A stretch of DNA of 64,000 nucleotides from Streptomyces tateyamensis. Its GTDB lineage: Bacteria > Actinomycetota > Actinomycetes > Streptomycetales > Streptomycetaceae. Positions 51,606-60,257 of the stretch are shown one piece after another. Position 1 is the first letter of the stretch. Every line of letters begins with the position of its first letter. A program made the translations under genes and the position numbers. The stretch covers positions 49,537 to 113,536 of the forward strand of contig NZ_PYBW01000039.1 in assembly GCF_003205575.1 (NCBI RefSeq). Direction: 5' to 3'. Under the pieces are notes generated by a model. That model was not told the DNA's origin and searched no databases. It saw only the letters and a list, made by a program, of their open reading frames with translations.

Positions 51606-53020
51606 CAGGCCTTCTCTGCAGCAGCGTCAAGGAGCCACGAGACCCCGTCGCCGGGCACCTTGATGCTGCGCGCTGACTCAAGGGCGAGCTTGCCGAGCAT
51701 GGCGCGCAGGCTCTGGACGGCTTCGTCGTACGCCTCTTCGTCGAGGCTGTTCGACGCCCTGGCCATGACCAGGTCCGTGATGCACTGTTCGAGATCCTGA
51801 CAGGCATCCGTGATGCGGTCTGGGGCTGCCTGGCGGCGCTTGCGGACCCGGGCGTCCTTGCCGGCGAACTCGAGCGAGCTTGAGAAGGCGTCCCTGGCTT
51901 CGGCAATGGTCCGGGAGGCTTCAGCAAGCTGGGGGGCCGGCACCTTGTCGCCTGCGGTCTCCACTGCCAGAGCCTTGAGGACTGTGTCGGTAAGCGCCTT
52001 CGCCACAGCCACCCCGGCGCCAGCAGCCTTGACCGAGCGGTTCAACCCGGGGATCGCGACCGTCGCCGGGGCCGCAGTCGGCGCAGGCTTCAGCGAATCA
52101 GGCAGGAGGCGGTCAAGGTAGCGGGCGTGGAAGTCCGGCTCAATGAGCCGGACGTCCGTCTTCGAGTACCCCAGTGCGATGGCGGCGAGCCGGCTTTCCT
52201 TGAGCAGGTCGGCCTTCTCCTTACTGACTGCTGAATCCTTGAGGTACCGGCGGTGCAGCTCGCGGAGCTTCTCCTGAGCCTCCTCGAAGTCCAGCAGTCG
52301 GAGCTGAGCATCGCCCGTGCTGCTTCGTGCGATCAGGTCGCGCAGGCACGACAGGATCCAGACGTCCTGCTCGGCGGTCTCCTTCCGGACGTGGAACTCG
52401 CGTGCGATGTCGGGCAGAAGGCGGCCGGCCGACACCTGCTCATCGATGGCGATCAGACGGTTGATGTAGGAGTAATCGCGCCGGTGGTCCTTGCGCAGCT
52501 GCAGTGACAGCTCGACAGTACTGATATCCGCCCAGGTACACGACTCAGGCAGGACGCCCACCCGGATGCTGGGGACACCCAGATCCTTGAGGGCAGCACG
52601 CCTCGTGTTTCCGTTGACCAGGATTCCGTCACGGGTAATCAGGCCGGGGTCGGTCTGCTTGAATTCCCGCAGACTTTCCATGAGCGCGTCGAAATCTTTG
52701 TCGCGCAATGCAGGGTCCTTGGGGAGGGCCCGGAGCAGGAAATGCAGATAGTCCTGGCTATCGTCGCTCCAGGGGTCCTCATCGAGGGCCCGGTCGCGAG
52801 CTGGCTCATGGCTGCGCTGCGCGCGGATCCGGTGTGTTCCCGGATTGAAATAAAGGTCGTTGACCGGCATGTCGATGACCTCGACATGCAGCGGCTTGCC
52901 GCGCCACTCGATGGTCAGCGTCTCTTTGATGCCGGTGCCTTCGCGGACTTCTCTGAGCCGCTCCTCCACAAGTGCCCGGTTGCTCGCAGCAAGCGGTGGC
53001 GCACCGAAGTCCGTCCTCAT
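51605..53020 (-). CDS. ParB/Srx-like N-terminal domain protein
   Basis: A 471-residue protein. Residues 90-150 contain a ParB-like core (LREFKQTDPGLITRDGILVN, then GNTRRAALKDLGV), including the GNTRR nucleotide/DNA contact. A helix-turn-helix-like segment (DIAREFHVRKETAEQDVWIL) follows, then a long helical C-terminus with coiled coil. ParB-fold proteins bind DNA with CTP, or act as Srx-like nucleases or regulators in mobile defence modules. ATG at 53020 has GGAGGG four to five bases upstream, better than the TTG at 53032. It is coupled to the SNF2-like gene. Confidence 0.82.
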   Translation of the reverse strand: MRTDFGAPPLAASNRALVEERLREVREGTGIKETLTIEWRGKPLHVEVIDMPVNDLYFNPGTHRIRAQRSHEPARDRALDEDPWSDDSQDYLHFLLRALPKDPALRDKDFDALMESLREFKQTDPGLITRDGILVNGNTRRAALKDLGVPSIRVGVLPESCTWADISTVELSLQLRKDHRRDYSYINRLIAIDEQVSAGRLLPDIAREFHVRKETAEQDVWILSCLRDLIARSSTGDAQLRLLDFEEAQEKLRELHRRYLKDSAVSKEKADLLKESRLAAIALGYSKTDVRLIEPDFHARYLDRLLPDSLKPAPTAAPATVAIPGLNRSVKAAGAGVAVAKALTDTVLKALAVETAGDKVPAPQLAEASRTIAEARDAFSSSLEFAGKDARVRKRRQAAPDRITDACQDLEQCITDLVMARASNSLDEEAYDEAVQSLRAMLGKLALESARSIKVPGDGVSWLLDAAAEKA

Positions 53021-53127
53021 GGATCCCTCCAAAATCGTCAGTCCAGCTCTTGATCGGTGCGGTGGGGCGGCGGACCGCTCCTACAGCGGGCCGCCACCGT
53101 ACCGCGTGCATGTGCGAGAGCCTGGGC

Positions 53128-53802
53128 TTAACCCAGTGCGGCCTTGACCTGTTCCCGGGAGTCCGCCGGCAGCGAGCGGAATGCGGCCCACAGGTGTTCC
53201 AGCTCGCTGAAGTCCCGAGCGTCCTGCGCGACCCAGCCGGCCAGGATCCCGCGCTCGAAGCCCGAGAGCTGTTTGATCTGGCCGAGCACCCCTGCGAGAT
53301 CAGCAGTCAGGCCGCGCCCACCCACGCGGCAGCGGTTGCACTCGATGACCAGTTGCAGCTCGGTCGTCCCGTCAGGCAACTGGACGTCGCGCCGCGCGAT
53401 GTCCAGCTGAGCGGCTTCGAAGGTGCCGGCGTAGGTCTGGCCCGGCGTGATCCCGCACGAGCGGCACATGTGGCTGTCCCGTGCCAGCAACTCGCGCCGC
53501 TGGGTAGCTGTGACCACCGTGCCGGTCTTCTTGCTGGCCTTGCCGGGTTCCCACACGGGCTGACCCGCCTCCACGAACCGCTGTTCGTGCGCGCCGAGGC
53601 TCAGGTCCTCCCGGTTCGTGTCGATCCGCCAGCCGAAGTCGCGCAGGTCACGCATACGGCGGTCGATCTGCGCGACCTCCGGAAAGGCATCTCGGAGCTG
53701 AGCCTTCGTGAACAGGTTCCCCTCTCCGACGACCTGGACCAGCCACAGGGCAGCCCGCTTCATCGTGCCGTACTTCTCGTCTTCCCAGGACGGCTGCTCC
53801 AT
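53128..53802 (-). CDS. HNH-like endonuclease (putative)
   Basis: A 224-residue protein. The N-terminal 75 residues resemble a winged-helix DNA-binding unit (TKAQLRDAFPEVAQIDRRMR). Residues 108-165 hold a CxxC...CxxC pair (HMCRSCGITPG and VIECNRCRVGGRG) around an HNH/zinc-ribbon-like core, as in small HNH nucleases or in zinc-binding DNA proteins. The conserved central His is not obvious to me. It is the first gene of the leftward defence block, 107 bases upstream of the ParB-like gene. Nuclease activity is inference. Confidence 0.65.
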   Translation of the reverse strand: MEQPSWEDEKYGTMKRAALWLVQVVGEGNLFTKAQLRDAFPEVAQIDRRMRDLRDFGWRIDTNREDLSLGAHEQRFVEAGQPVWEPGKASKKTGTVVTATQRRELLARDSHMCRSCGITPGQTYAGTFEAAQLDIARRDVQLPDGTTELQLVIECNRCRVGGRGLTADLAGVLGQIKQLSGFERGILAGWVAQDARDFSELEHLWAAFRSLPADSREQVKAALG

Positions 53803-54026
53803 GTGCGCACCCCAATGCGTGTCGGTCTGTCAGAGAACTCAGCCTTGCCCGTGGAACCAGGCCGAGGCGACTGCGAGCAGGTCCATTTGACCTGGTCGGC
53901 GACGGCAATTGGAAGGGGATGCGGATCTTTCGCCTACCTTGTGAATACCGAGAGCTTCACGGGCGCTGTGCTTTGGATCAGACTCGACCTTGCAACCGTG
54001 TGTTCAGTGAAGACGAGGAGTCGCGC

Positions 54027-54824
54027 TTGCCAGCGCCAGGTCAGATCAGGGCAGGGATCGACCCCGATGCTTCACCGGCCCACCGAGAGTTCGCCCGAAG
54101 GCTGAGGCAGCTGTGCCAGCTGATCACCGAGGGCAGCTCGGGGCCGAGCAGTCAGAAGGCAATCTGCGAAGCCTTCGAGGCACGTGGAAAGATCGGTGGT
54201 GTCTCCCAATCGACGCTGACCAGCCAGCTGGGTGCTAGACGAAGGCCGGACCTGTACGTGGCGCGGGAGCTCCATGCACTTGCTTCCGAGGTGGTAGAGG
54301 CAGACCCGGGCAGCCCCGCTGTCCCTATCACGCTTGCAGAGCTGGAAGCCCTCCACGCCAGTGCAGTGATCAAGCACTGTGACTGCTGCGAATTCGGCGC
54401 CCACGTGCCGCCTGTCGGTGTGGCGCAACATGCGGCAAGGCCAGTGGCAACGGAGGCAGAGTCGCCGGCCCTGACTCGCTCTCAGGAGTTGCCGGTCCCC
54501 CCGCCAGAGGGGGACCGGCAACATATCGGGGCAACTGCCCGCGCATGGCCGCCGCAGAGTTACCTCGAGCAGCACCTTCGTGCCGGCCGGACCGAGGACG
54601 CTCGGGTGATCCTCCGTTACGCCGGCGCCGCGTCAGCTCTCGTTGATGTTGTGGACGCGATCGCAGCTTGTCGGGCGGGAGAACTCGATGACGCCGCTGA
54701 CACGATCTTGTATCACGCCGGCCGGCGTGATCCGAAGGATGTCCTCGGCATTGTGCGACTGTTCATCGAGCAGAGTCGACATGCCGACCTGGGCATTCTC
54801 CTGAGTGCGACTGAGCACGGGTAG
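54027..54824 (+). CDS. unknown protein with an N-terminal HTH-like segment
   Basis: A 265-residue protein, soluble, without signal peptide. Residues 20-75 could form an HTH (EFARRLRQLCQLITEGSSGP, then KAICEAFEARGKIGGVSQS). A linker and a helical C-terminal domain (ILRYAGAASALVDVVDAIAA and DPKDVLGIVRLFIEQS) follow. I chose TTG at 54027 because GAGGAG lies six bases before it; GTG at 54000 and ATG at 53919 are alternatives. It runs opposite to the defence block and ends against two terminator hairpins. I do not recognise the family. A regulator of the defence genes is a guess from position. Confidence 0.6.
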   Translation: MPAPGQIRAGIDPDASPAHREFARRLRQLCQLITEGSSGPSSQKAICEAFEARGKIGGVSQSTLTSQLGARRRPDLYVARELHALASEVVEADPGSPAVPITLAELEALHASAVIKHCDCCEFGAHVPPVGVAQHAARPVATEAESPALTRSQELPVPPPEGDRQHIGATARAWPPQSYLEQHLRAGRTEDARVILRYAGAASALVDVVDAIAACRAGELDDAADTILYHAGRRDPKDVLGIVRLFIEQSRHADLGILLSATEHG

Positions 54825-54828
54825 GCAA

Positions 54829-54862
54829 GCTGTTCCAGGCTGCGGCTGCAGCCTGGAACAGC
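54829..54862 (+). terminator. first of two tandem hairpins
   Basis: GCTGTTCCAGGCTGC pairs perfectly with its complement across a four-base loop (15-bp stem), beginning four bases after the stop codon of the upstream gene. Confidence 0.75.
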
Positions 54863-54867
54863 CAACG

Positions 54868-54902
54868 CGAAGGGCCCCGACCTTGACAGTCGGGGCCCTT
54901 CG
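54868..54902 (+). terminator. second tandem hairpin
   Basis: CGAAGGGCCCCGAC (54868-54881) and its perfect complement (54889-54902) enclose a seven-base loop. It ends 12 bases before the encoded 3' end of tRNA-Ser and so may terminate transcripts from both sides. Confidence 0.8.
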
Positions 54903-54914
54903 TCTATCTTGCTC

Positions 54915-55004
54915 TGGCGGTAGCGGTGGGATTCGAACCCACGGTGAAGTTGCCCCCACACACGCTTTCGAGGCGTGCTCCTTTGGCCGCTCGGACACGC
55001 TACC
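54915..55004 (-). tRNA. tRNA-Ser (CGA)
   Basis: A 90-base class II tRNA with encoded CCA. Acceptor GGTAGCG pairs with CGCTACC; the T-arm carries GGTTCGAATCC; the anticodon stem CACGC/GCGTG encloses CTCGAAA with anticodon CGA (54970-54968), reading UCG. The long variable arm is typical of tRNA-Ser. Its 3' end faces the accessory block on the left, the usual side for integration into a tRNA gene. No second copy of the 3' end was seen to the left. Confidence 0.95.
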
Positions 55005-55070
55005 GAGAGAGACTCTACCCGACCGGGTGGGCGGGGACGAAATCCGTTCTCGTTGTCGGGGCGGGCCTGG

Positions 55071-55586
55071 TCAGCGGTGGGGGGCGAAGAAGGTGAGCAG
55101 GGGGGCGGCGCACTCGTCGGGGAGCACAGAGGAGATGACCTCGGGACGGTGGTTCAGCCTTGGGTCGCGCAGGGCGTCGAAGAGGGAGCCGGCTGCGCCC
55201 GTCTTCGGCTCGTGGGCGCCGTAGACGACGCGGGCCAGGCGGGAGAGGACGATGGCGCCCGCGCACATGGTGCAGGGTTCGAGGGTGACGACCAGGGTGC
55301 AGTCGGCCAGGCGCCACTCGCCGATCGAAGAAGCCGCCTGGCGGATGGCGAGGACCTCGGCGTGGGCCGTCGGGTCGCCGGTGGCCTCGCGTTCGTTGTG
55401 GCCGCGGCCGATCACGGCGCCGTCGGGGGAGAGGACCAGGGCGCCGACCGGCACGTCGTGGGAGGCGAGGGCGAGGAGCCCCTCCGTGATGGCCTCGCGC
55501 ATCGCCGGCTCCCAACGGGTGCGGACCGGGTCCGGGCGGACCGGGGCCGGCAGGGGCGGGATGTCGACGGCGAGGTGGGGCTGCAT
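55071..55586 (-). CDS. tadA: tRNA-specific adenosine deaminase TadA
   Basis: A 171-residue zinc deaminase making inosine at position 34 of tRNA-Arg. The zinc and catalytic motifs HAEVLAIRQA (His, Glu) and TLEPCTMCAGAI (two Cys) are present, with RVVYGAHEPKTGAAGSL further on. The fold needs about 140 residues; the first 28, rich in Pro, are dispensable. ATG at 55502 has GGGAG six bases upstream and may be the true start. The gene adjoins tRNA-Ser and the acidic TadA-associated protein gene, as in other streptomycetes. Confidence 0.92.
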   Translation of the reverse strand: MQPHLAVDIPPLPAPVRPDPVRTRWEPAMREAITEGLLALASHDVPVGALVLSPDGAVIGRGHNEREATGDPTAHAEVLAIRQAASSIGEWRLADCTLVVTLEPCTMCAGAIVLSRLARVVYGAHEPKTGAAGSLFDALRDPRLNHRPEVISSVLPDECAAPLLTFFAPHR

Positions 55587-55624
55587 TCCCTCAGTGTGCG
55601 GGATGCAGCCCCTGCGGCGGACAG

Positions 55625-56188
55625 TCAGCGCACCGCCTCCAGCACCTCCGCGCAGCCGAGCGCGTCGGCGATCTCGGAGAGGGCGTCGCCGGGCGCGGCG
55701 GCCTCGTCGGCCAGTTCCAGCAGGGCGGGCGCCGCCACGCCGAACTCGGCAAGCAGTTCGGCGTCGCCCAGCGGGCCGACCGGGACGCCGCCCGGGCCGG
55801 TCAGCGGCGCGTCCTCGTCGTCGTCGGAGTCGGAGAGCTCGGCGTCCTCGCTCTCCTCCAGTTCGTCCACCAGGCTGTCGATGTCGTCGAACTCACTGTC
55901 GCCGGCCCGCCCGACCAGCTCCTCGGTGAGGACCACGTCCCCGTAGGAGCTGCGGGCCGCGGCCGCGGCGTCGGAGACGAAGATCCGTGGATCCTCCTCG
56001 CCGTCCACCCGGACGACGGCGAACCACGCGTCCTCCTGCTCGATGAACACCAGCACCGTGTCGTCGTCCTGTGCCGATTCGCGTGCCAGGTCGGCAAGAT
56101 CGGCAAGGGTCTCGACGCTGTCCAACTCGGTCTCGCTCACATCCCACCCGTCCTCGGTGCGAGCAAGCACTGCAGCGAAGTACGCCAC
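55625..56188 (-). CDS. tRNA adenosine deaminase-associated protein
   Basis: A 187-residue acidic protein (runs of Asp/Glu in the middle), conserved beside tadA in actinobacteria. It opens VAYFAAVLARTEDGWDVSET, contains LVFIEQEDAWFAVVRVDGEE and SDAAAAARSSYGDVVL, and ends with a helical SEIADALGCAEVLEAV. Function unproven; the pairing with TadA suggests a partner or stabilising role. The GTG at 56188 has GGGAGAG six bases upstream; a longer reading from 56293 lacks this. Confidence 0.85.
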   Translation of the reverse strand: MAYFAAVLARTEDGWDVSETELDSVETLADLADLARESAQDDDTVLVFIEQEDAWFAVVRVDGEEDPRIFVSDAAAAARSSYGDVVLTEELVGRAGDSEFDDIDSLVDELEESEDAELSDSDDDEDAPLTGPGGVPVGPLGDAELLAEFGVAAPALLELADEAAAPGDALSEIADALGCAEVLEAVR

Positions 56189-56416
56189 CAGGGACTCTCC
56201 CAAATGGTCTCGGCCGTAGGCGATCTCGGGCGAACGCGGTCTGGCCGCCCCCGCACCAGAGGCGGCCCGCTGTTCGGACCGTCCCACCGGCATCGTGACA
56301 GATAGCCAGCCCTTGCGGGGAGTCTTCTACGCCGCGTCTTCGCAGGTCGTGTCGGATTCGGCAGCTTGGTGGCCGGGATTGCACCGTTGGGTGACGCCGG
56401 AGGGGCTGGGTGGCGC

Positions 56417-56632
56417 TCAGATGCGGAAGGTGCGCATGCGGAGCGCCTCGCGCATGCGACGCTCCTTGGTCTTACGCGGCTGGACCCGGGCGCGCAGCTC
56501 GCGGGCCTCGGCGAGCTCGCGCAGGAAGACGGCCCGGCGACGGCGGCGCGCGGCCTCGGTCTCCCGGGCGGGCGCGTCGTCCTTCGGGGCGTCGGCCGAT
56601 TCGGCCGCAGGATCCTCCGGCGTCCTCTTCAT
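56417..56632 (-). CDS. small basic/acidic conserved protein
   Basis: A 71-residue hydrophilic protein. An acidic, Pro-rich N-terminal third is followed by a strongly basic helix (ARRRRRAVFLRELAEARELR) and RERRMREALRMRTFRI-like C-terminus. Similar short proteins lie between tadA and upp in streptomycetes, as I recall. It could bind nucleic acid. No domain known to me. ATG at 56632 is the only good start. Confidence 0.65.
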   Translation of the reverse strand: MKRTPEDPAAESADAPKDDAPARETEAARRRRRAVFLRELAEARELRARVQPRKTKERRMREALRMRTFRI

Positions 56633-56818
56633 ACCGTCCGACTTTCCCAGAACTCGTGAGTAGAAGCCACAGGAGGGAAACAGGAGAGAAAGGAGAGGAC
56701 TCGCGACACGCCGGTGAAGGCCGGGGAGGGGCCGGACGGGGCCCGGTCCGGAAAGAAGGGCAGCTGGACGGCGGCTGGACGGTCGAAGGCACTCCTGGAC
56801 GCGGTTAAGGTCGAAGGC

Positions 56819-57454
56819 ATGCGGATCCACGTCGTCGACCACCCCCTGGTGGCCCACAAGCTCTCCACGCTGCGCGATGAGCGCACCGACTCCCCGACCT
56901 TCCGTCGCCTGACCGACGAGCTGGTCACGCTGCTGGCGTACGAGGCCACCCGGGACGTGCGGACCGACGAGGTCGAGATCACCACCCCGGTCGCGGTCAC
57001 CACCGGCGTGCGGCTGAGCTACCCGCGCCCGCTGGTGGTGCCGATCCTGCGGGCCGGCCTGGGCATGCTGGACGGCATGACCCGGCTGCTGCCCACCGCC
57101 GAGGTCGGTTTCCTCGGCATGGTGCGCAACGAGCAGACGCTGGAGGCGTCCACCTACGCCACCCGGATGCCGGACGACCTGTCGGGCCGCCAGGTCTACG
57201 TGCTGGACCCGATGCTGGCCACCGGCGGCACCCTGGTCGCGGCGATCAAGCTGCTGATCGAGCGCGGCGCCACCGATGTGACCGCCGTGGTGCTGCTGGC
57301 CGCGCCGGAGGGCGTGGCGGTGATGGAGCAGGAGCTGGCCGGGCTGCCGGTGACCGTGGTGACGGCCGCACTGGACGAGCGGCTGAACGAGCACGGGTAC
57401 ATCGTCCCGGGCCTGGGTGACGCCGGCGACCGCCTGTACGGGACCGCTGGGTAA
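56819..57454 (+). CDS. upp: uracil phosphoribosyltransferase
   Basis: A 211-residue type I phosphoribosyltransferase. It makes UMP from uracil and PRPP in pyrimidine salvage. The PRPP loop [18 protein letters not shown], the N-terminal [20 protein letters not shown] and the uracil-binding [16 protein letters not shown] are diagnostic. An in-frame start at 56714 would add 35 low-quality residues; the internal ATG at 56819 matches family length. A hairpin follows 60 bases past the stop. Confidence 0.95.
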   Translation: MRIHVVDHPLVAHKLSTLRDERTDSPTFRRLTDELVTLLAYEATRDVRTDEVEITTPVAVTTGVRLSYPRPLVVPILRAGLGMLDGMTRLLPTAEVGFLGMVRNEQTLEASTYATRMPDDLSGRQVYVLDPMLATGGTLVAAIKLLIERGATDVTAVVLLAAPEGVAVMEQELAGLPVTVVTAALDERLNEHGYIVPGLGDAGDRLYGTAG

Positions 57455-57514
57455 GAAGTCAGCCAGGAAGTCAGGCGGGTCAGGCAGGAAGCCGGGTAGG
57501 ACTTCGACAACGGA

Positions 57515-57545
57515 AAGGGGCCCTCGCGACTCGCGAGGGCCCCTT
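57515..57545 (+). terminator. terminator between upp and the convergent LytR_C gene
   Basis: AAGGGGCCCTCGCGA and its perfect complement are separated by one base, giving about a 14-bp GC-rich stem with a tight loop. It lies between convergent genes and may work on both strands. Confidence 0.8.
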
Positions 57546-57576
57546 CCTACGTGCGGTCCTACGTGTGGACGTGTGG

Positions 57577-58338
57577 TCAGCAACTGCCCGGCAGGGCCGA
57601 GGCGGCCGGCGAGGGCTTGAGGGCCTCGGTCAGGGCGGAGGCGGCGGCGGTCGGGTCGAGCAGCGCGGTGTAGCCGTCGCCGATCACGAAGTCGACGCTG
57701 GTGTCGGTGCGCTGGTCGGCCATGGTGCTGGCACCGGCCACCTGGGCGCCGACCAGGGCGGCCGCGCCCGCACCGGACTGCCCGGCCACCACGACCGCGC
57801 TGCCGGGCACCTTCTTCTGCAGCGCGGACGGCGCGTTGCCGACCTTGCCGACGGTGAAGCCGCGCTTCTTCAGCTCGTCCGCGGTGTGCGCGGCCAGGCC
57901 CGCCTTGTCAGTGGAGTTCAGCACGTTGACCGTGACGGTCTGCGGCGACGGCGCGGCGGTGACGCCGGGCAGCGGGCTGCCCAGCGCGCTCGGCGAGGCG
58001 GCGGCGGACCCCGAGGCGGACGCCGAAGCACCGGCGCCGGCCGAGCCGGAGGCGCCGGGGGACGGCGCAGCCAGCGGTTTGCCGCCGGCGCCGGCCGCGG
58101 CCGCGTGGCCGGACGGGTTGGCGGAAGCGCAGGCCTGCGCGGCACCGTGCTTGGCCTTGCCGGTGAAGATGTCCACCACTTGCACGCCACCCAGGGCGAT
58201 CAGTGCCAGGGCGAGCAGCGAACCCACCACCACCATCACCTTGCGGCCGCGTTTGGGCGGCGGACCGAGGCGAGGGTAGCTGGTGCCGGTGATCCGGAAC
58301 TGCTTCCCCTTCAAGCCTTGGGGAGTCAACATGCTCAC
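57577..58338 (-). CDS. LytR C-terminal domain protein, membrane anchored
   Basis: A 253-residue envelope protein. It starts VSMLTPQGLKGKQFRITGTS, a conserved streptomycete beginning, then has one transmembrane helix (VMVVVGSLLALALIALGGV, about residues 35-53), a long Ala/Ser/Pro/Gly linker and a LytR_C domain (VNVLNSTDKAGLAAHTADEL, through VDFVIGDGYTALLDP). Such domains sit outside the membrane and may bind wall polymers. GTG at 58338 has GGGGAGAC seven bases upstream. Confidence 0.88.
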   Translation of the reverse strand: MSMLTPQGLKGKQFRITGTSYPRLGPPPKRGRKVMVVVGSLLALALIALGGVQVVDIFTGKAKHGAAQACASANPSGHAAAAGAGGKPLAAPSPGASGSAGAGASASASGSAAASPSALGSPLPGVTAAPSPQTVTVNVLNSTDKAGLAAHTADELKKRGFTVGKVGNAPSALQKKVPGSAVVVAGQSGAGAAALVGAQVAGASTMADQRTDTSVDFVIGDGYTALLDPTAAASALTEALKPSPAASALPGSC

Positions 58339-58624
58339 AGTCTGTCTCCCCTTGCTCGAAGGACAGCCGTTGGCGGCGATGGTGGGCGCGTCGGGCATGG
58401 TCGTCGGGCGCGGGCACCGGAAGTGGAACCGGGGGCCGTGATGCGCTCAGACCGTGGTCAGCAGCCTAGTCCGGTTCCTGGGATGAAGGTAATAAATGAT
58501 CATCAATTGGCGCAGGCGAGCACTCGAAAGGGTGTACTGACGGTCAATCGACAGCCCCGTCCGAGTGATGGGTGGGGTACCGGGCGAAGAATCGGTGGCG
58601 CGGATGGCAGTGACTGACAGGAAA

Positions 58625-58921
58625 TCAGTCCATCTCGAGCACGCGGGCGTGCAGCACCTGACGCTGCTGCAGCGCGGCGCGCACCGCGCGGTGCAGGCCG
58701 TCCTCCAGGTAGAGGTCGCCGTGCCACTTGACCACGTGGGCGAAGAGGTCCCCGTAGAAGGTCGAGTCCTCGGCCAGCAAAGTCTCCAGGTCCAGTTGGC
58801 CCTTGGTGGTCACCAACTGGTCGAGTCGTACCGGACGAGGGGCGACGTCTGCCCACTGACGGGTGCTGGTCCGGCCGTGATCCGGGTACGGCCGCCCGTT
58901 GCCGATGCGCTTGAAGATCAC
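58625..58921 (-). CDS. conserved 98-aa actinobacterial protein
   Basis: A 98-residue soluble protein, strongly conserved in Streptomyces as I remember it. It begins MIFKRIGNGRPYPDHGR and contains WADVAPRPVRLDQLVTTKGQ, TFYGDLFAHVVKWHGDLYLE and DGLHRAVRAALQQRQVLHAR. The DGLHRAVRA block resembles ParB-like or antitoxin-like nucleotide-handling folds, and databases may name it a VapB-family antitoxin, but no toxin gene is adjacent. The ATG at 58921 opens the conserved sequence. Confidence 0.78.
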   Translation of the reverse strand: MIFKRIGNGRPYPDHGRTSTRQWADVAPRPVRLDQLVTTKGQLDLETLLAEDSTFYGDLFAHVVKWHGDLYLEDGLHRAVRAALQQRQVLHARVLEMD

Positions 58922-59019
58922 ACGGAAAGCCTACCGTTAGGGCGGCGGCCGGCGCAGCAGGCTGACGGTGCCACACCGCAGGAAAGGTGGCACACCGTCG
59001 AAATGCCGCCCGCTTGGCG

Positions 59020-60204
59020 TCACGAGCTGTCCACGCCCTGTCCGCGCAGCGCCGCGCCGATCCGGTCCATCGAGGAGAGCCGCATCAGGCCGTAGTTGTA
59101 GAACTCCACCTCGGGCACCCCGAGCCCGCGCAGCACCGCGATCTTCTCGGCCAGGTTGGCCGGCCCGTCGCAGTCCTGGGCCATCGGCCGCAGGATCACC
59201 GCCAGCTCGGCCGGCCGGACCCCGTGCAGGCCGAAGGCGGCGACCTTCTCCCGCACCGCCTCGGCCGTCCGCGCGTAGCCGAGGGTCTCGATCCCCACCC
59301 CGGCCTTGGTCAGTGCGGGCAGGTCGATCCCGGACAGCCAGCCGGTGCCGGGGCCGCCGGCGTCCATGAAGCTCAGCCGCATGCCGTGCCCGGCCGCCCG
59401 CTCGGCCAGTGCCGCGGCCAGCGAGGTGACGGTGGCACAGCTCGCGTCCAGGTAGACGGCCAGCTCGCCGTCGGCCAGCCGGTCCAGCTTGCCGGGCTCG
59501 GCGGCCGCGTCCTCCTCGGTCAGCCGGCGGCGCAGTTCGGCGGCCACCACCTGGCGCACCCGCTCGGCGGCCACGCCGCGGGCGGCGGCGGCCGCGGTGC
59601 AGTGCGGGCAGAAGCAGATGCCGAGCAGCGCCTCGGCGAACGGGCCGAGCTCCTCGAAGTAGCGCTCGTGGTGGTAGCCGTGCCGCAGGCCGTGGAAGTG
59701 CAGGGACTCGGCGCGGATCGCGTCCACGCCGTACCGGGCCAGCTCGTCCACCAGGGTCAGCGCGTACTGGCGCACCTCGGGGTTGGCGGGGCAGAGCTCG
59801 GTGAGCAGGCGGTCGCCGAAGGCGTTGGCGGGGGCGCAGTCCGGGTGCTCGAAGCCGAGCCGGTCGTTGTGACAGAAGACGGTCCAGGCGTGCAGCTTCA
59901 GGCCGCGCCGGCGGGTCTGCTCGGCGGCCTCGGCGAACGGGTCGCGCTCGCCGATGGCGCGGGCCGCCGGCGGGGCCAGGCGGCGGCCGGACCAGCGAGC
60001 CGGGTCCGGGCGGAAGTACGCCGCGCCCGGCTCCAGGTAGCGGACCACCCGGGTGGGGTGGTGCGGGAAGACGTCGCGGGCCTCGTGGTAGACCGAGGCC
60101 AGGGTCAGACCGCCGACGCCGGCCCGGTCGGTGAGGTTGCCGAAGAAGGCGTCCGCGCCCTCGTCGAGCAGGTCGGTGGCGAAGGCGAGGACGGACGACT
60201 GCAC
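59020..60204 (-). CDS. TIM-barrel-like protein of unknown function
   Basis: A 394-residue soluble protein without signal peptide. It reads like a glycoside-hydrolase-type TIM barrel: VGGLTLASVYHEARDVFPHH, GLKLHAWTVFCHNDRLG, YGVDAIRAESLHFHGLRHG and RLSFMDAGGPGTGWLSG at strand ends, with LCPANPEVRQYALTLVDEL resembling GH13/GH10-like sheets. A FCPHC pair (ICFCPHCTAAAAARG) may bind metal. GTG at 60204 has GGAG eight bases upstream. I cannot name the substrate. Confidence 0.65.
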   Translation of the reverse strand: MQSSVLAFATDLLDEGADAFFGNLTDRAGVGGLTLASVYHEARDVFPHHPTRVVRYLEPGAAYFRPDPARWSGRRLAPPAARAIGERDPFAEAAEQTRRRGLKLHAWTVFCHNDRLGFEHPDCAPANAFGDRLLTELCPANPEVRQYALTLVDELARYGVDAIRAESLHFHGLRHGYHHERYFEELGPFAEALLGICFCPHCTAAAAARGVAAERVRQVVAAELRRRLTEEDAAAEPGKLDRLADGELAVYLDASCATVTSLAAALAERAAGHGMRLSFMDAGGPGTGWLSGIDLPALTKAGVGIETLGYARTAEAVREKVAAFGLHGVRPAELAVILRPMAQDCDGPANLAEKIAVLRGLGVPEVEFYNYGLMRLSSMDRIGAALRGQGVDSS

Positions 60205-60257
60205 GGGGGCGCTCCGGAGCGAGGGGTCGGCAGGACGGCGGGGGACTGCGGACTGCA

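Noticed and set aside
46658-53802. Defence block as DISARM or BREX
   Set aside because: No DUF1998 protein, PLD protein, BrxL/PglZ or PglX-type genes. The core is a NaeI-type system instead.
54915-55004. tRNA-Ser as a proven attachment site
   Set aside because: I could not find a matching second copy of the 3' end or an integrase gene in the window, so I report only its position.
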